A stretch of DNA of 64,000 nt from Rhizophlyctis rosea (taxonomy: Eukaryota; Chytridiomycota; Chytridiomycetes; Rhizophlyctidales; Rhizophlyctidaceae). The notes below the pieces were generated by a model. The model made no database searches and was not told where the DNA came from. It saw only the letters and a program-made list of their open reading frames with translations. The DNA is taken from the NCBI GenBank assembly GCA_027596075.1, contig JADGJC010000031.1, positions 140,398 through 204,397 of the forward strand. Reading direction: 5' to 3'. Of this stretch, positions 12,429 through 22,107 are shown piece after piece (position 1 is the stretch's first letter; every line of letters starts with the position of its first letter). The translations under genes were made by a program, and so were the position numbers.

Positions 12429-13416
12429 ATCAATGGCAAACGGTTCTGCTTATCAACAGCTGCCATCAGGCTCTAAAATCCTAGTCCCTTTTCCGCCGCT
12501 GTCGGGTCAATTGGAACCTGTGGGACGCTCGTACGGAGGTCTTTGAATCCTTATCAACAAAAGAAACTGCCAGAACGCCATACCTTGCCCTGCGATCAAT
12601 CGCGATCAGGTAACCATCGTTTTTACCCGAGCAGACGGTCATGCATAATATGTCTGGCTTCCTCGTTGGATGTTTAGGGTAACATCCTTACAAAAATCAC
12701 ACTCAGGCTGAGTAACCTCCAAGGCTTGCGCCTTGGGTACCGTTTATCTTGACGAACATCATTGTCCCATTATTTTACGTGATTTCAACACTGGCAAAGA
12801 ACACTGAACCCGTGGCGCAGCCGACGTGAACCCAACTTTCAACCCCTGCTTGCTGTCGTCGCATCTGCATGTACTGCAAAAAAGGCTACACATGCACCAC
12901 AGCTTGGAAGTAGTATAATGCCAAGTCGGGAAGCATCTGTTTGCCCACTCCATCCGATGACAGTCGGTAAAGAAACAACGGTCCGTTAACGGAGTCATCC
13001 CTGGAAAACACACTTCGATCATTCAGATCATCACGACCCACGACTGGAGGCATCCCTGGCTGATTGAAGATCCTGCAACCTAGGCCTCAAAATGGACTGT
13101 ACAACAACCAGGATCGCATCATGTTTCAATCCTCTAGCAAAGCATACCTTCGGTGTATCGCGCGGTTGATCGAACAATACGAGATTTACCCTCCGAAACC
13201 GTCCAGCACATTAGAACAAGGGAGCCGATGTGCAGCTGGATTAGCCCCAAACTTTTCCCACTTTCGGAGATACAAGAGCAAGAGACAGTGTTTGCAACTC
13301 TTGTCTATCCTGCACCGCCTTCATTTACTGCATGTGAACAGCCTCTCTGCCATACCGTCCATCTTACCCGCCATTGGGCATGGGGGTTGAAGTTGTTTAG
13401 CGTGAGAATTCCAGAG
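12429..13416. other. Divergent intergenic region; no gene seen
   Basis: Separates two divergently transcribed membrane-protein genes and so should hold both promoters. Short open frames at 12759-13022 (-) and 13064-13390 (+) lack domain or splice support. Confidence 0.5.
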
Positions 13417-16400
13417 ATGAAGTCAGCACGTCTCAACCGTCCACTGTGGGTCCTAGCGCTTCTCCTACTCTGCCTTTGGCGAGCTCAGGGTCTCGTTTAC
13501 CCAGTCGGAGTGACGGGGCCGCCAATCCAGGTAAGGTCTTCGGTTTGGATCGTTTGTCCCATGCAACCGCAATAAGAACTAATTTCATCAAACCACCCAT
13601 CTTTCCCACTGATGGCACTTTCCGAATTTTCCATACACATCGGCCTTACTCGTTGCACTCAATATTTGCTGAAGCACAGAACATCGATCTCCCACAGATG
13701 ACCAAGGATTATGACGTGTCCGGCTACATCGTCGTGGCGCAATTTTATCCAGTCACTACAATGGGGCCATGTCGTATCATCCCGCAGCCACTAAGTTACG
13801 GAAAGATCCTAATCATACGGGCGGATGATGTATACACGTATAGCTGCTTTCTGTACGGAGCAGTCGCTTTGGTGAGTCCAAGATTCCCTTGTTTAAAGCC
13901 ATATCTGCTGTGACTCACTGAAGACGACTAGTTCAATGGCTGGGCAAGAGATTGTCCCGACGGTACGAACACTACAGCCTTGCAGCTCGTCCCAGGCATA
14001 GTGCCTTGCAGCACAAAAGCGACTCGCCCAGCCGTTGCTTTGTATATTCAAGTTGGACCAGTGACCAAGTTTTGCTGTCTGGACCCCTTGATTGGACCTA
14101 TTACTGCTGTTTACCCACAGGCGATGATAGAGATTGATGTAAGTTGCAGTCTGCTGCCTTCCTTTGGTTTCTGGAGGTTGCGGTTGGGAGCGGTGGGGCA
14201 CAACTCGCCCTTCGGGGCGACTGCTACTTGATCATATGTTGGGCAAATTAGGAGTCTGGAAGGGTGCATGGACCCCAACTCAAATTTCGCTTCTCTTCCA
14301 ACACCCCCGCAGCGTGCAAACCTCTTCCCCCGGACCGGCATCTCTTTCGCCGACTTCACCACCCTCTACGCGTCATTCCCCGCGAACCAAACCCTTCGCC
14401 CCATTCGCATCACCAACGAAGGCTCCATCGAAGAAGGCACACGCCTTCTCAACTCTTTTGGAATGAAGTTTTGGTACATACAGCGACTGATTTTGGATTT
14501 CCTGCTATGTGGATGGCAGATATATGTGATGCGAGGCGTCAGGCGGAAAGAGACGGGCAAATGGAGGCTCAACATGAAGTGGGGAATGATCTTGGGGGGA
14601 TTTGGATGGACTATGGGTGAGCTTTCAATGAAGGGTACTAGCACCAGATTGGACGCTCATTGTTGTTTCTCAACGGCATATTACCCCTCCTTCTCAGCGA
14701 AAATTGGTGCCGACTTGATTTACATTCGACCGGTTACCTACGGCTTTCCCCTTACAGCACTGGAGATTTTTGTCAACATCCCGCTGATATGGTGAGTGGT
14801 CGCTGGGGTTGCTGCTCAAAATGAATGCACGACCTTCTGGAACCGGTGGGAGATGGGAGGAGGGGAGGAGAATTGGGAAATTGACATCATGCATGTTCGT
14901 TCTCCCTCTCATGCTGTTCATTGAAATTGGGATTGGGCAGGGTCGGATTTGCGGTTGGATTCATCGCATTCTGCTGCATGTTGCTGCTCTGGCTCAAGGT
15001 ATAGTTCACTCATGACAGTATTTGAGAATTCAATCACATTCGCTTGTATTCCGTTGCTTGCCTCACGATCCCATCTCTGACCCTTCCGCCTTTTCACTCT
15101 TAACCGCAACAATCAATCAATATACAAAGCTAGCGCACATAACTCTTTATAACCAATACGGACGATGGGCTACTATCGGTTATGAGTAAGGACTTTTTGT
15201 GGTGTTACCTTTCTACTCTTTCTTGCGGGAAGAGGTTTCGCCAATGTTCTCACTCAGCAAATCGTTCAACCCCATTTCAGGTACTTCGTCAAAATCAGCA
15301 TGTTTTACATGCCTGTATTGATGTTCAGTTGGGCAATATACTTTTCCGAGCTCGGACGTCTTGTGGATTCAGCGGTCATCCGAAAGAAGTTTTGGATTAG
15401 TCTTCAGGTGAGTGAGGAAACTGAAAGGATGTCAGAGGAGGCGCGGAGGGTTGGGGAGGAATTGCAGCGGTTGTTGGTGGGATGAGAAGACCGAACAGCC
15501 ATGATTTTGGAGAAAAGGATTTTCTTGAAACAAAAGAATGAGGATTGAATTTCCCAGTTGTCGTCATTGAAGTAAAAGACGGCAAAAGCACTAACGCTAA
15601 ATATTCCTACAAACCTCGAAACCCCAAGTGGGCGCGAGGACTCTCCATCCTCACTGGCATAACACTATGCATCCACAGCATCGGCTTCCTCTACTACGGT
15701 CAACGGATCATCAATGCCGCGAACGAGGCGAAGCAGTATGCAGCTCCGCAAGGGTCGCAGATAGCTTCTGTCGCGTCCACACATTCGCAAATGGGTGTCG
15801 CGAGCGGCGTCCAAGCCAGATCAGAGTTGGTGAGGAGTCCATCGACGGTGTCCAAGCCGCCGAGGAGTGTTAGTGCCACTGTAAGGTGGTTGAGCTATGT
15901 TGTTGCTGTTGGGTGAGTTCATGGTGATGGAGCCCGCCTTGGCTTCCGCTTTTTCATGTTCCACCATTTGCACGGAAAGTGAGATTGGTATTCATCGTCC
16001 TTACTTATTTCCCTCCCTGTTAAACACAGATGGGTTACCATGGGCCTGTGGTACATTGTCCCTTCCTCAATCGTTACCCAACCAGCACTGACATTCTACT
16101 CCAGTGTATTTTGGTATGATATTGTAAGTACTGTCTGAAGTTTGATATGCTTCACTGCTGGTTCATTCGAACTCCTGTCTTGAACGCGCCGGAGTGGGAG
16201 GAAAGAGGTTGAAGGGAAGGGCAGGCAGAATATGGAAACTCCTTGTATTCCAGCGTCCTCAACCCGAATTTCGTCTTTCTATTGCAACAGGAGTACTACG
16301 GCATCGTCCTCGCCAGCACCTTCCTGATCTCCGGCGGCTTTGGCGCAACAGAACGCCGAGGAACGTCTCAATCTCAGTCACAAGACAATAGACCTTCGTT

Positions 16401-16482
16401 GAAAGGAGACTCGAAGAAAAGGTTGCCGCAGGATGTATTCAGGGAGGATAAGATCAAGGCGTCATCTTCGGGGGATGTTTGA
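13417..16482 (+). CDS. Receptor-like protein: signal peptide, Cys-containing ectodomain, seven helices
   Basis: Eleven exons: 13417..13530, 13698..13871, 13932..14138, 14313..14616, 14698..14791, 14941..14998, 15130..15185, 15281..15411, 15558..15912, 16030..16123, 16291..16482; 592 residues, all phases closing. Exon 1 gives a signal peptide (RPLWVLALLLLCLWRAQG). Exons 2-4 make a ~190-residue ectodomain with Cys at TMGPCR, YSCF, RDCPDG, VPCS and FCCLD. Then come seven hydrophobic segments: WYIQRLILDFLLCGW, WGMILGGFGWTMG, ALEIFVNIPLIWVGFAVGF, ISMFYMPVLMFSWAIY, LSILTGITLCIHSIGFLYY, SYVVAVGWVTMGLWYIV and YYGIVLASTFLISGGFG, with a ~50-residue Ser-rich tail. Topology is that of a G-protein-coupled-receptor-like protein, but I cannot name the family. 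Exon 2 could instead start at 13680 (also in phase). Confidence 0.72.
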
Positions 16483-16485
16483 TGT

Positions 16486-16613
16486 GTGGGTGATCACTGC
16501 GGACAACGTTTTGATGGAGGAGTTTGGCGGAATACACGTTGGTATTTTGGTGGGTGATCACTGCGGACTTTGTTTTGATGGATGAGTTTGTGGAATACCC
16601 GTTGGTATTTTGA
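16486..16613. repeat. Two tandem copies of a 64-base unit
   Basis: Copies at 16486..16549 and 16550..16613 both start GTGGGTGATCACTGCGGA and end CGTTGGTATTTT, with a few substitutions. They start four bases after the stop codon of the receptor-like gene and so lie in its 3' untranslated region. Confidence 0.8.
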
Positions 16614-16626
16614 TCACTAGTGATCA
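16611..16626. repeat. Perfect 16-base palindrome
   Basis: TGATCACTAGTGATCA, directly at the end of the tandem repeat and built from the GATCAC word that also begins each repeat unit. Confidence 0.7.
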
Positions 16627-16898
16627 TCACTGCATTGTCACGACTAGGCGTCCTGAATATAGTTTTGATATCTGCCGCTGTTTGGTGTACTTGATGGTCC
16701 TCGTATGACGAACCCAGTTCTTAAATATGCAACTATGTCTGGCGACGCTCATGTCAATGCTGCACGTTCAAGTTCAAAGGTACTCTTGGCTTTGAGGAAT
16801 TAACATTGATATATGAACCAAGGAATCAAAATATCTGAATCACAATCACCGAATTATCCACCTTCCCAATTTAAACGCAAAGTGATCTCATCACCACA

Positions 16899-17461
16899 TC
16901 ACGCAAAACTAGCCATCCTCCCACCGCCAACCCCAACTCCCCTCCAAACCGCAACACCAGCCCGATCCTCATCCGCATCTCTTTCATCACCATCACCAAC
17001 CCCACACGCTTCCCTGATTTCATTCATAGTGTTCCACAAAGTTCGAACACCGTCGTTCCCATCGGCTTTGTTCTTGATGCACTCGAAACAGTGCTGCAGC
17101 CCGTCGTGACGTGCGGTATCATTTGTGCGGAGGACCCCGCACACGCAAGATCCTGCTTCGCGGGTTGCGTCATCGATGGAGGTCTGGTTTGTTTCTGGGG
17201 AGGTGAAAGGTGGGTCGTGGGTTTTAAGGGGGTCGATGCAGTTCTTCAGTACATGTTAGGTTGGTCAGTGAGGAGAACAAGGTGCAGGTTGAGGATGGCA
17301 CGCCACCTTACCTCGAACCTTGTCAGGGCACCGCATTGGAGTGCGCAAGATGTGGGTAGGGCGTCAAGACTCAATGTTGCTGGCTGCTGTGCGATGTTGA
17401 GGGGTATCATCATCAAGGTCAGAAGCATGGAGGAGATATTGAGTATTGTATGGTGGCACAT
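16899..17461 (-). CDS. Secreted eight-cysteine protein, CFEM-like
   Basis: Two exons, 17461..17312 and 17243..16899 (GTAAGG donor, CTGAAG acceptor, 68-base intron), give 164 residues. The N-terminus carries a hydrophobic signal (SSMLLTLMMIPLNIAQQ). The mature part begins LPTSCALQCGAL and continues NCID, SCVCGVL, LQHCFECI and EACG, that is eight Cys spaced CxxxC, C, CxC, CxxC, C. This resembles the fungal CFEM domain of extracellular or GPI-anchored proteins, but the spacing is not a textbook match, so the family is a suggestion. After the last Cys there is an acidic then Gly/Val-rich tail without a clear GPI signal. Confidence 0.6.
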
Positions 17462-17973
17462 GTTGTGGTAGGGTATGGAGTGGTTGGTATGGTGGAAGGG
17501 CGATTAGGGTGAATGCGCGATTGAAGATAGATGAGAAGAAGCGGGAGAGTTCCAAGGTGTCAACTGGGGAATTTGGGGACCTTCGGACAACCTGATATAA
17601 AAGCAATATCCGAGTCAATGCCGAAACATTCGTTAGAGTGTTGATTTCATTCCTTGAGACATGAACGCGTCCTCTCCTCCAGGTGGCCACTTGAACCCCG
17701 GCGGTACCAAAACGAAGATACGATGAGACGGTAGGTTTCGGATTCAAAGTTTCACCATCGCCGGAACATTCCGGGCAACGGTTTGAGGTCTGCCGTCTAG
17801 TCTTTTACGTTACTTTCAGGAAAATGGTTTACCCTTCAAGGACTATCGAAGTTTTCCCGAATTCTACTCCCTACATAGCCTATACCATCTCTAGATACCT
17901 GACTCCCAATAATCCATAATACCACTTCCGCAGTTTCTCTATTCTTTCTACCAACAAACTATCCACAAAGCCG
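17462..17973. other. Intergenic; promoter side of the CFEM-like gene
   Basis: Between two minus-strand genes. No coding or RNA feature seen. Confidence 0.5.
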
Positions 17974-20900
17974 TCAACCCCTCACCCTCTCCTCCCGAAC
18001 ACTCTGCATGCCCTCCCCTCCTCCACCTACGACCCCTTCACCATTCTCACTAGCAACAACACTAACCCTCCTCCCCAACACCGCGGCCTCACTAGTCCTC
18101 CGACTCAAGCTTGGAACGTCGCTTGTCCGCCGCTTACTTCCTCGTCTAGCAAAGCTTTCGCGCCGGGACGGTGTTGGGCCGTTGAGGCGGATGCGGGGGG
18201 TGTCTGGGGGCAGGGTGGTGGGATCCGGGTTCAGTGTGAAGGAGAGGGAGATGGTTGGGGTAACGGNNNNNNNNNGTTGTGGGGCGTTGGGGGGGTGGGG
18301 GGGGGGGGTGGGGTGGGGTGGGGGTGTTTTTTGTCCTTTTGGGTGTGTTGGTGGGGTTACGGGGGGGGGGGGGTGGGGGGGGTGGGGTGGGGGGGGGGGG
18401 GGTTTGAGGATGGTGGGGAGTTGAGGGATGGTGGGGAGTTGAAGGGTGGTGGTGGGGTTGTTGAGGTGTATGGGGGTGTGGTTGGTAGGGTGTGTGGATG
18501 TGGATTGGTGTCGAGAACGTCAGGTTGTTCTAGAAGAGGATGCGTTGATACCAATAAATAGAAACAGGGATATCATCCCCGGTTGAGACAACCGAGTCCC
18601 ATCATGCCTCAATAGAACGCCCTAATGCCACTTTGACTGACGAAACAACATACCTGGCCTTCCAAAAATGCCTTCAGACAAACCACCCCATTCCCAACCT
18701 CCAAAACCTCCGCAACAACAGGGGCGTATTCAGTCCCTATACTCCCAAAAAGTCAGTCTCTGAATAGCAACGCCTTTTCAAAAACATCTCAGCCCTCGCA
18801 ACATACCATCCCCTTCGTCCTTCCCTTTCTTCCCCTTCTTCGCCGCACCACCCTTCCCACCCGCAGCAGCGTTGCTCGCCCTCCTGCCTGCCGCGGCCTT
18901 CGGTGCTGCGGCGGCGGGTTTAGCATCGGTGGCAGCAACGCCCTCGGCAGTGGGTGCGCGGGGTACATATGTTATGCGGCGTTTCATCAAGCGAATGGGA
19001 ATTCCATCTGTAGCGGTAGTGGGAGGTCAACAAAGGAAGAAAGAATGAGGAGAAGGGGGAAAAGCACGAGGATGGTACCGGCAATAGCATCACGAACCCT
19101 CTTCCCGATTCCTAGCACTGCCGTTGTGGCAAAGTTGAAGTCTATGCTTGCTTGTGTTGGGTCTGTGTAAGGGATTGCTGAAGTAGAAATGCGGTGGGTG
19201 TCGTTGGAGGGGAGGTGTATGTCGATTGCGTAGTGTGTTCTTCAAATGTCGGATAAGTTTCATATTTATAAAGGGGATGGGGTGAGGTTGTGGAACTACA
19301 ACCAAAGAACTTACTCATCGGGTGGTTGGTCTGGTTCCGGTGGTGATTCCGCGATTGGGTGTGGTGGGGATGTCAAAGTTGTAATGCGGATGTATAGTGA
19401 TATTTCTGTGCCGTTGAAGTACCACAAGATATCAGACATTATTATGCTCGAGAAGGGTGGGCGCCCTCTCTCGTCCATCTCTACTGAAAAGCTAACTGTA
19501 CAACACCTTTATCAATGTCCACTCCACTGGAGACAGCAGCCGCCGCTACGCTCGCCGCTGCCACTCCACGTTCCGCGCGGGTAATGGGCATGTCATCTAA
19601 TGACATCAGACTGTTTGATGCGAGGATTGTACGGTGGTGGTAGGAAGGAAGGAGAGAGAGCGGGTTTCCCTGTGGATATGTTTCTGATATTGAATCTCAG
19701 GCGCAAATGGGGAGTTCTTCTCTCTGCATATCATTTGGACCGATTGACTTACCGCTAGCCAAATGCATCTTACACCTGCGCTTTTGACGAGCTCTTCTAC
19801 TTCGCTCATTCTGTTGAGCAAGTTCCATCCGACGTCGAGAGATAACAGTTTTGGAGGAAGCCAAGGAAAAGATCTTGCTTTTGATGGGGATGTTGTGGAG
19901 ATCGATGCCGAGGATGGAGGAAAGAGGGTCGTAATGTTGTTGTGGGAGAGGGAGAGGTGGACGAGGTTTGTGAGTGTTGGGAGGTGCGGGAAGCTTGTGA
20001 GACTGTTCAATTGATTGATAGCGGCAGAGTCATTGAGAGAGCTTTTGTTATATGATTTGATTATGGACTTTCACAATGTTGCTTACAGTTCTCCCCACTC
20101 ATCCAAACAAACCCTAAACCGGGTGCTCGAAAGCACAGCAAAGAACACCAGTAACTCACCAATTGGCGTTTAGGTACAACACCTCCAACCCCTTTGGCAA
20201 ACATGCTCCATCCACGCTCTCCACAAAGTTTCCGGTCAAACTGAGCTCCTTCAAATTCTCAAATTTCCGCATCCGCGCGTCAATCCATTTGATTTTTTGC
20301 GCATGGAGGCGGAGCGTTTGGATGGTTGTGAAGAGCGTTGGTGTGGAGAAGGTTGTGAAGCGTGGCGTTGTGGTCGTAGGGTGGGATGGAATTGGGGAGA
20401 AGGAGGTGACCGGAGCGTGGCGAAGGGTGTAGTAGGTCGATTTTAGGGAGGGGGCTTCGTCGGACCAGGATAGGTCGGCTAAGGCAGTAATGGATCAGCA
20501 GGTGAGCATGTAAGATAATGGCCTGTTGAACATGTTCGACATTGTCCTCACAAACCCATCCGCTACGTACCAGCAGACGACCAATTCCCGGCACCATAAT
20601 CAAGTCAATGCATCCGCTACTCACCATCCTCCCACTCGTCAACCACGCAATCCTCCACCAACCCCTCCATCTCCTCATCAACCAGATCTTCCGGCAAGAT
20701 AGGGTCCTTGTGAGCCAGTACACTTTCAAATGCCGAGTCTGTCCTCCTGCGTTCTTTCAAATGGCGCGACTCTACAGCCTCCAACTCTGGTAGTGGCAAT
20801 GCGGGTAGTTTGACAGTTGAAGCAACCGTGGGGGCTGCTACTGCCTCGTCGGTGTCCGGAGGTGGCGGCGGTAGCGGTTGGAATGGGAGAGTGGGCAGGT

Positions 20901-20994
20901 CATAGATGGGTGGTGGAAGGTTTGGACGGATGCCTGTTGTGCGATTCAGAAGGCAGAGGAACGTTTGAGATGCTGTGTAGTATTCGTGAACCAT
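17974..20994 (-). CDS. LRRC43: LRRC43-like leucine-rich-repeat protein, cilium/flagellum associated
   Basis: Eight minus-strand exons: 20994..20625, 20478..20160, 20041..19753, 19669..19315, 19239..19079, 19007..18807, 18736..18654 and about 18529..17974. LRRs include TLRLHAQKIKWIDARM, LKELSLTGNFV, LEVLYLNAN, LVHLSLSHNNI and LLSLDVGWN, then GNPLSLLPSYHHRTI and SLMSLDDMPIT, which follow the order and spacing I know for vertebrate LRRC43. The C-terminal part keeps the Lys-rich KKGKKGKDEG linker, VVCLKAFLEGQ and a beta-like ISLSFTLNP segment. Vertebrate LRRC43 is expressed with motile cilia. One base is missing at about 19485 (AFQ then TAG in one frame; VEMDERGRPPF in the next), and a 9-base N gap with G-rich flanks interrupts the last exon, so the exact product there is unknown. 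The exon 2/3 join uses a weak acceptor. Confidence 0.72.
18267..18275. other. Assembly gap (9 N)
   Basis: Nine undetermined bases inside the last exon of the LRRC43-like gene, next to long G tracts. Confidence 0.98.
18276..18480. repeat. G-rich low-complexity tract
   Basis: Repeated runs of G (up to about 13) mixed with GT words, followed by repeats of GATGGTGGGGAGTTGA. On the gene strand this is a C-rich stretch of Pro/His/Ser codons. It could form G-quadruplexes and probably caused the adjacent gap. Confidence 0.85.
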
Positions 20995-22107
20995 TTTCGG
21001 GCCGCGTGGGTAGCAGGATTAACCTTTCTCTTCTCAGATTGTGCCGCACGAACACCGTCCACGATATACATAATGACCGCTTCTAATGCTCATCAAGAGT
21101 ATGCTTATACTCCAGCGGGCATTCCGATCGACTGAATCCAGGGTCCTATAAAAGGGTCTCTGGAAGGTCGTGAATAGTGAATGGCTATGGGGAAAGGGAT
21201 CCATGTGGCACAGTGATCGTTCAATCAAGGGACGAAGATCACGAGCGGGAAGGAAGAGACCCCCCACTTTTTGGACTGACCTCGTCAGCAAGGGATGGAA
21301 CTAGAACTCTCCTGACTCATCGCTCCAGGCACAAAGAAGGGTCCCCAAAGTGTACACTCTGATGTATTTGATGAGCGGCGCGCTGAACGGGCATATAGCT
21401 GTTTTGTACGAGCCATTGGAGGCTTGGGACGCGCAGGCGGAGTTTGGCGGCACGGCGAGATGGCTTGCGGTTTTTACGGGACGTGACGGAGTCGCAGATA
21501 TTAATGGGAGGGTTGTGATGGGAAGAGGGAGAGGTGTGCGAGTGTTTTTGTTGTAAAGATTAGCGTGATCGGTGGATGGGCACGGCTGCGTTTGAGTACT
21601 CCTTAGCTTCGCGGCAAGAGAGTCGATAAGGATTATCGAGTGGTGGGGGTGGTGGTGGTGGGGGGGGGGGGGGGGGGGGCGGGCCCCGCCCCCCCCCCCC
21701 GCGCCTCGCTGGAACCCGGTCAAGTGGTCCGTGAGCGTTGTACGGAGTCGGTTAGTGTTGTCTTTCATACTTCTCTCTGTAGATTTGTTGTTTCCAATGA
21801 TTCCAATGATATGCTTTTGCTTCTCTCTATATCGTGATGGTTTGGTTTTGGGATATCGGACCCTGAAACGGGTCTGGTGGTTCTGGCCGGTGGTAACACC
21901 AACTTCCGGGGACCCTGCGGCAGGCACCTGGTGGCTGCGGGGGATTGTGACACCTGCTGCGCAATTTGAGTTCACCAGAAGGAGGCATTTTGTGTGCGCT
22001 GGCACTTGATATAAAGAGCTGGTGGAGGGTGTCATCGAAAATAAGACCCTCCCATCGTAGGTCCTGACCAAAAGCCAGTCGTTGACTGGCATACGTAAGT
22101 CTCAGCC
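20995..22107. other. Divergent intergenic region; no firm gene
   Basis: Lies between the start of the LRRC43-like gene (-) and the start of the PARP gene (+), so it should contain both promoters. A long minus-strand open frame (22092 to 21301) crosses the G/C palindrome at 21660-21700 as poly-Gly/Pro/His, has no domain and no splice support, and I do not accept it as a gene. Confidence 0.5.
21659..21700. repeat. G-run followed by C-run, hairpin-like
   Basis: About 20 G, then CGGGCCCCG, then about 12 C: a near-perfect inverted repeat of homopolymers. It is either a strong hairpin or an assembly artefact made by joining opposite strands of one G tract. Confidence 0.8.

Noticed and set aside
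19448..19485. A 38-base intron as an explanation for the LRRC43-like frame break
   Set aside because: Too short, with a GTAGAG donor, and it would remove conserved sequence; a single missing base explains it better.
21301..22092. Long minus-strand open frame of 263 codons
   Set aside because: It is kept open by the G/C homopolymer palindrome, shows no domain, and overlaps the probable PARP promoter.
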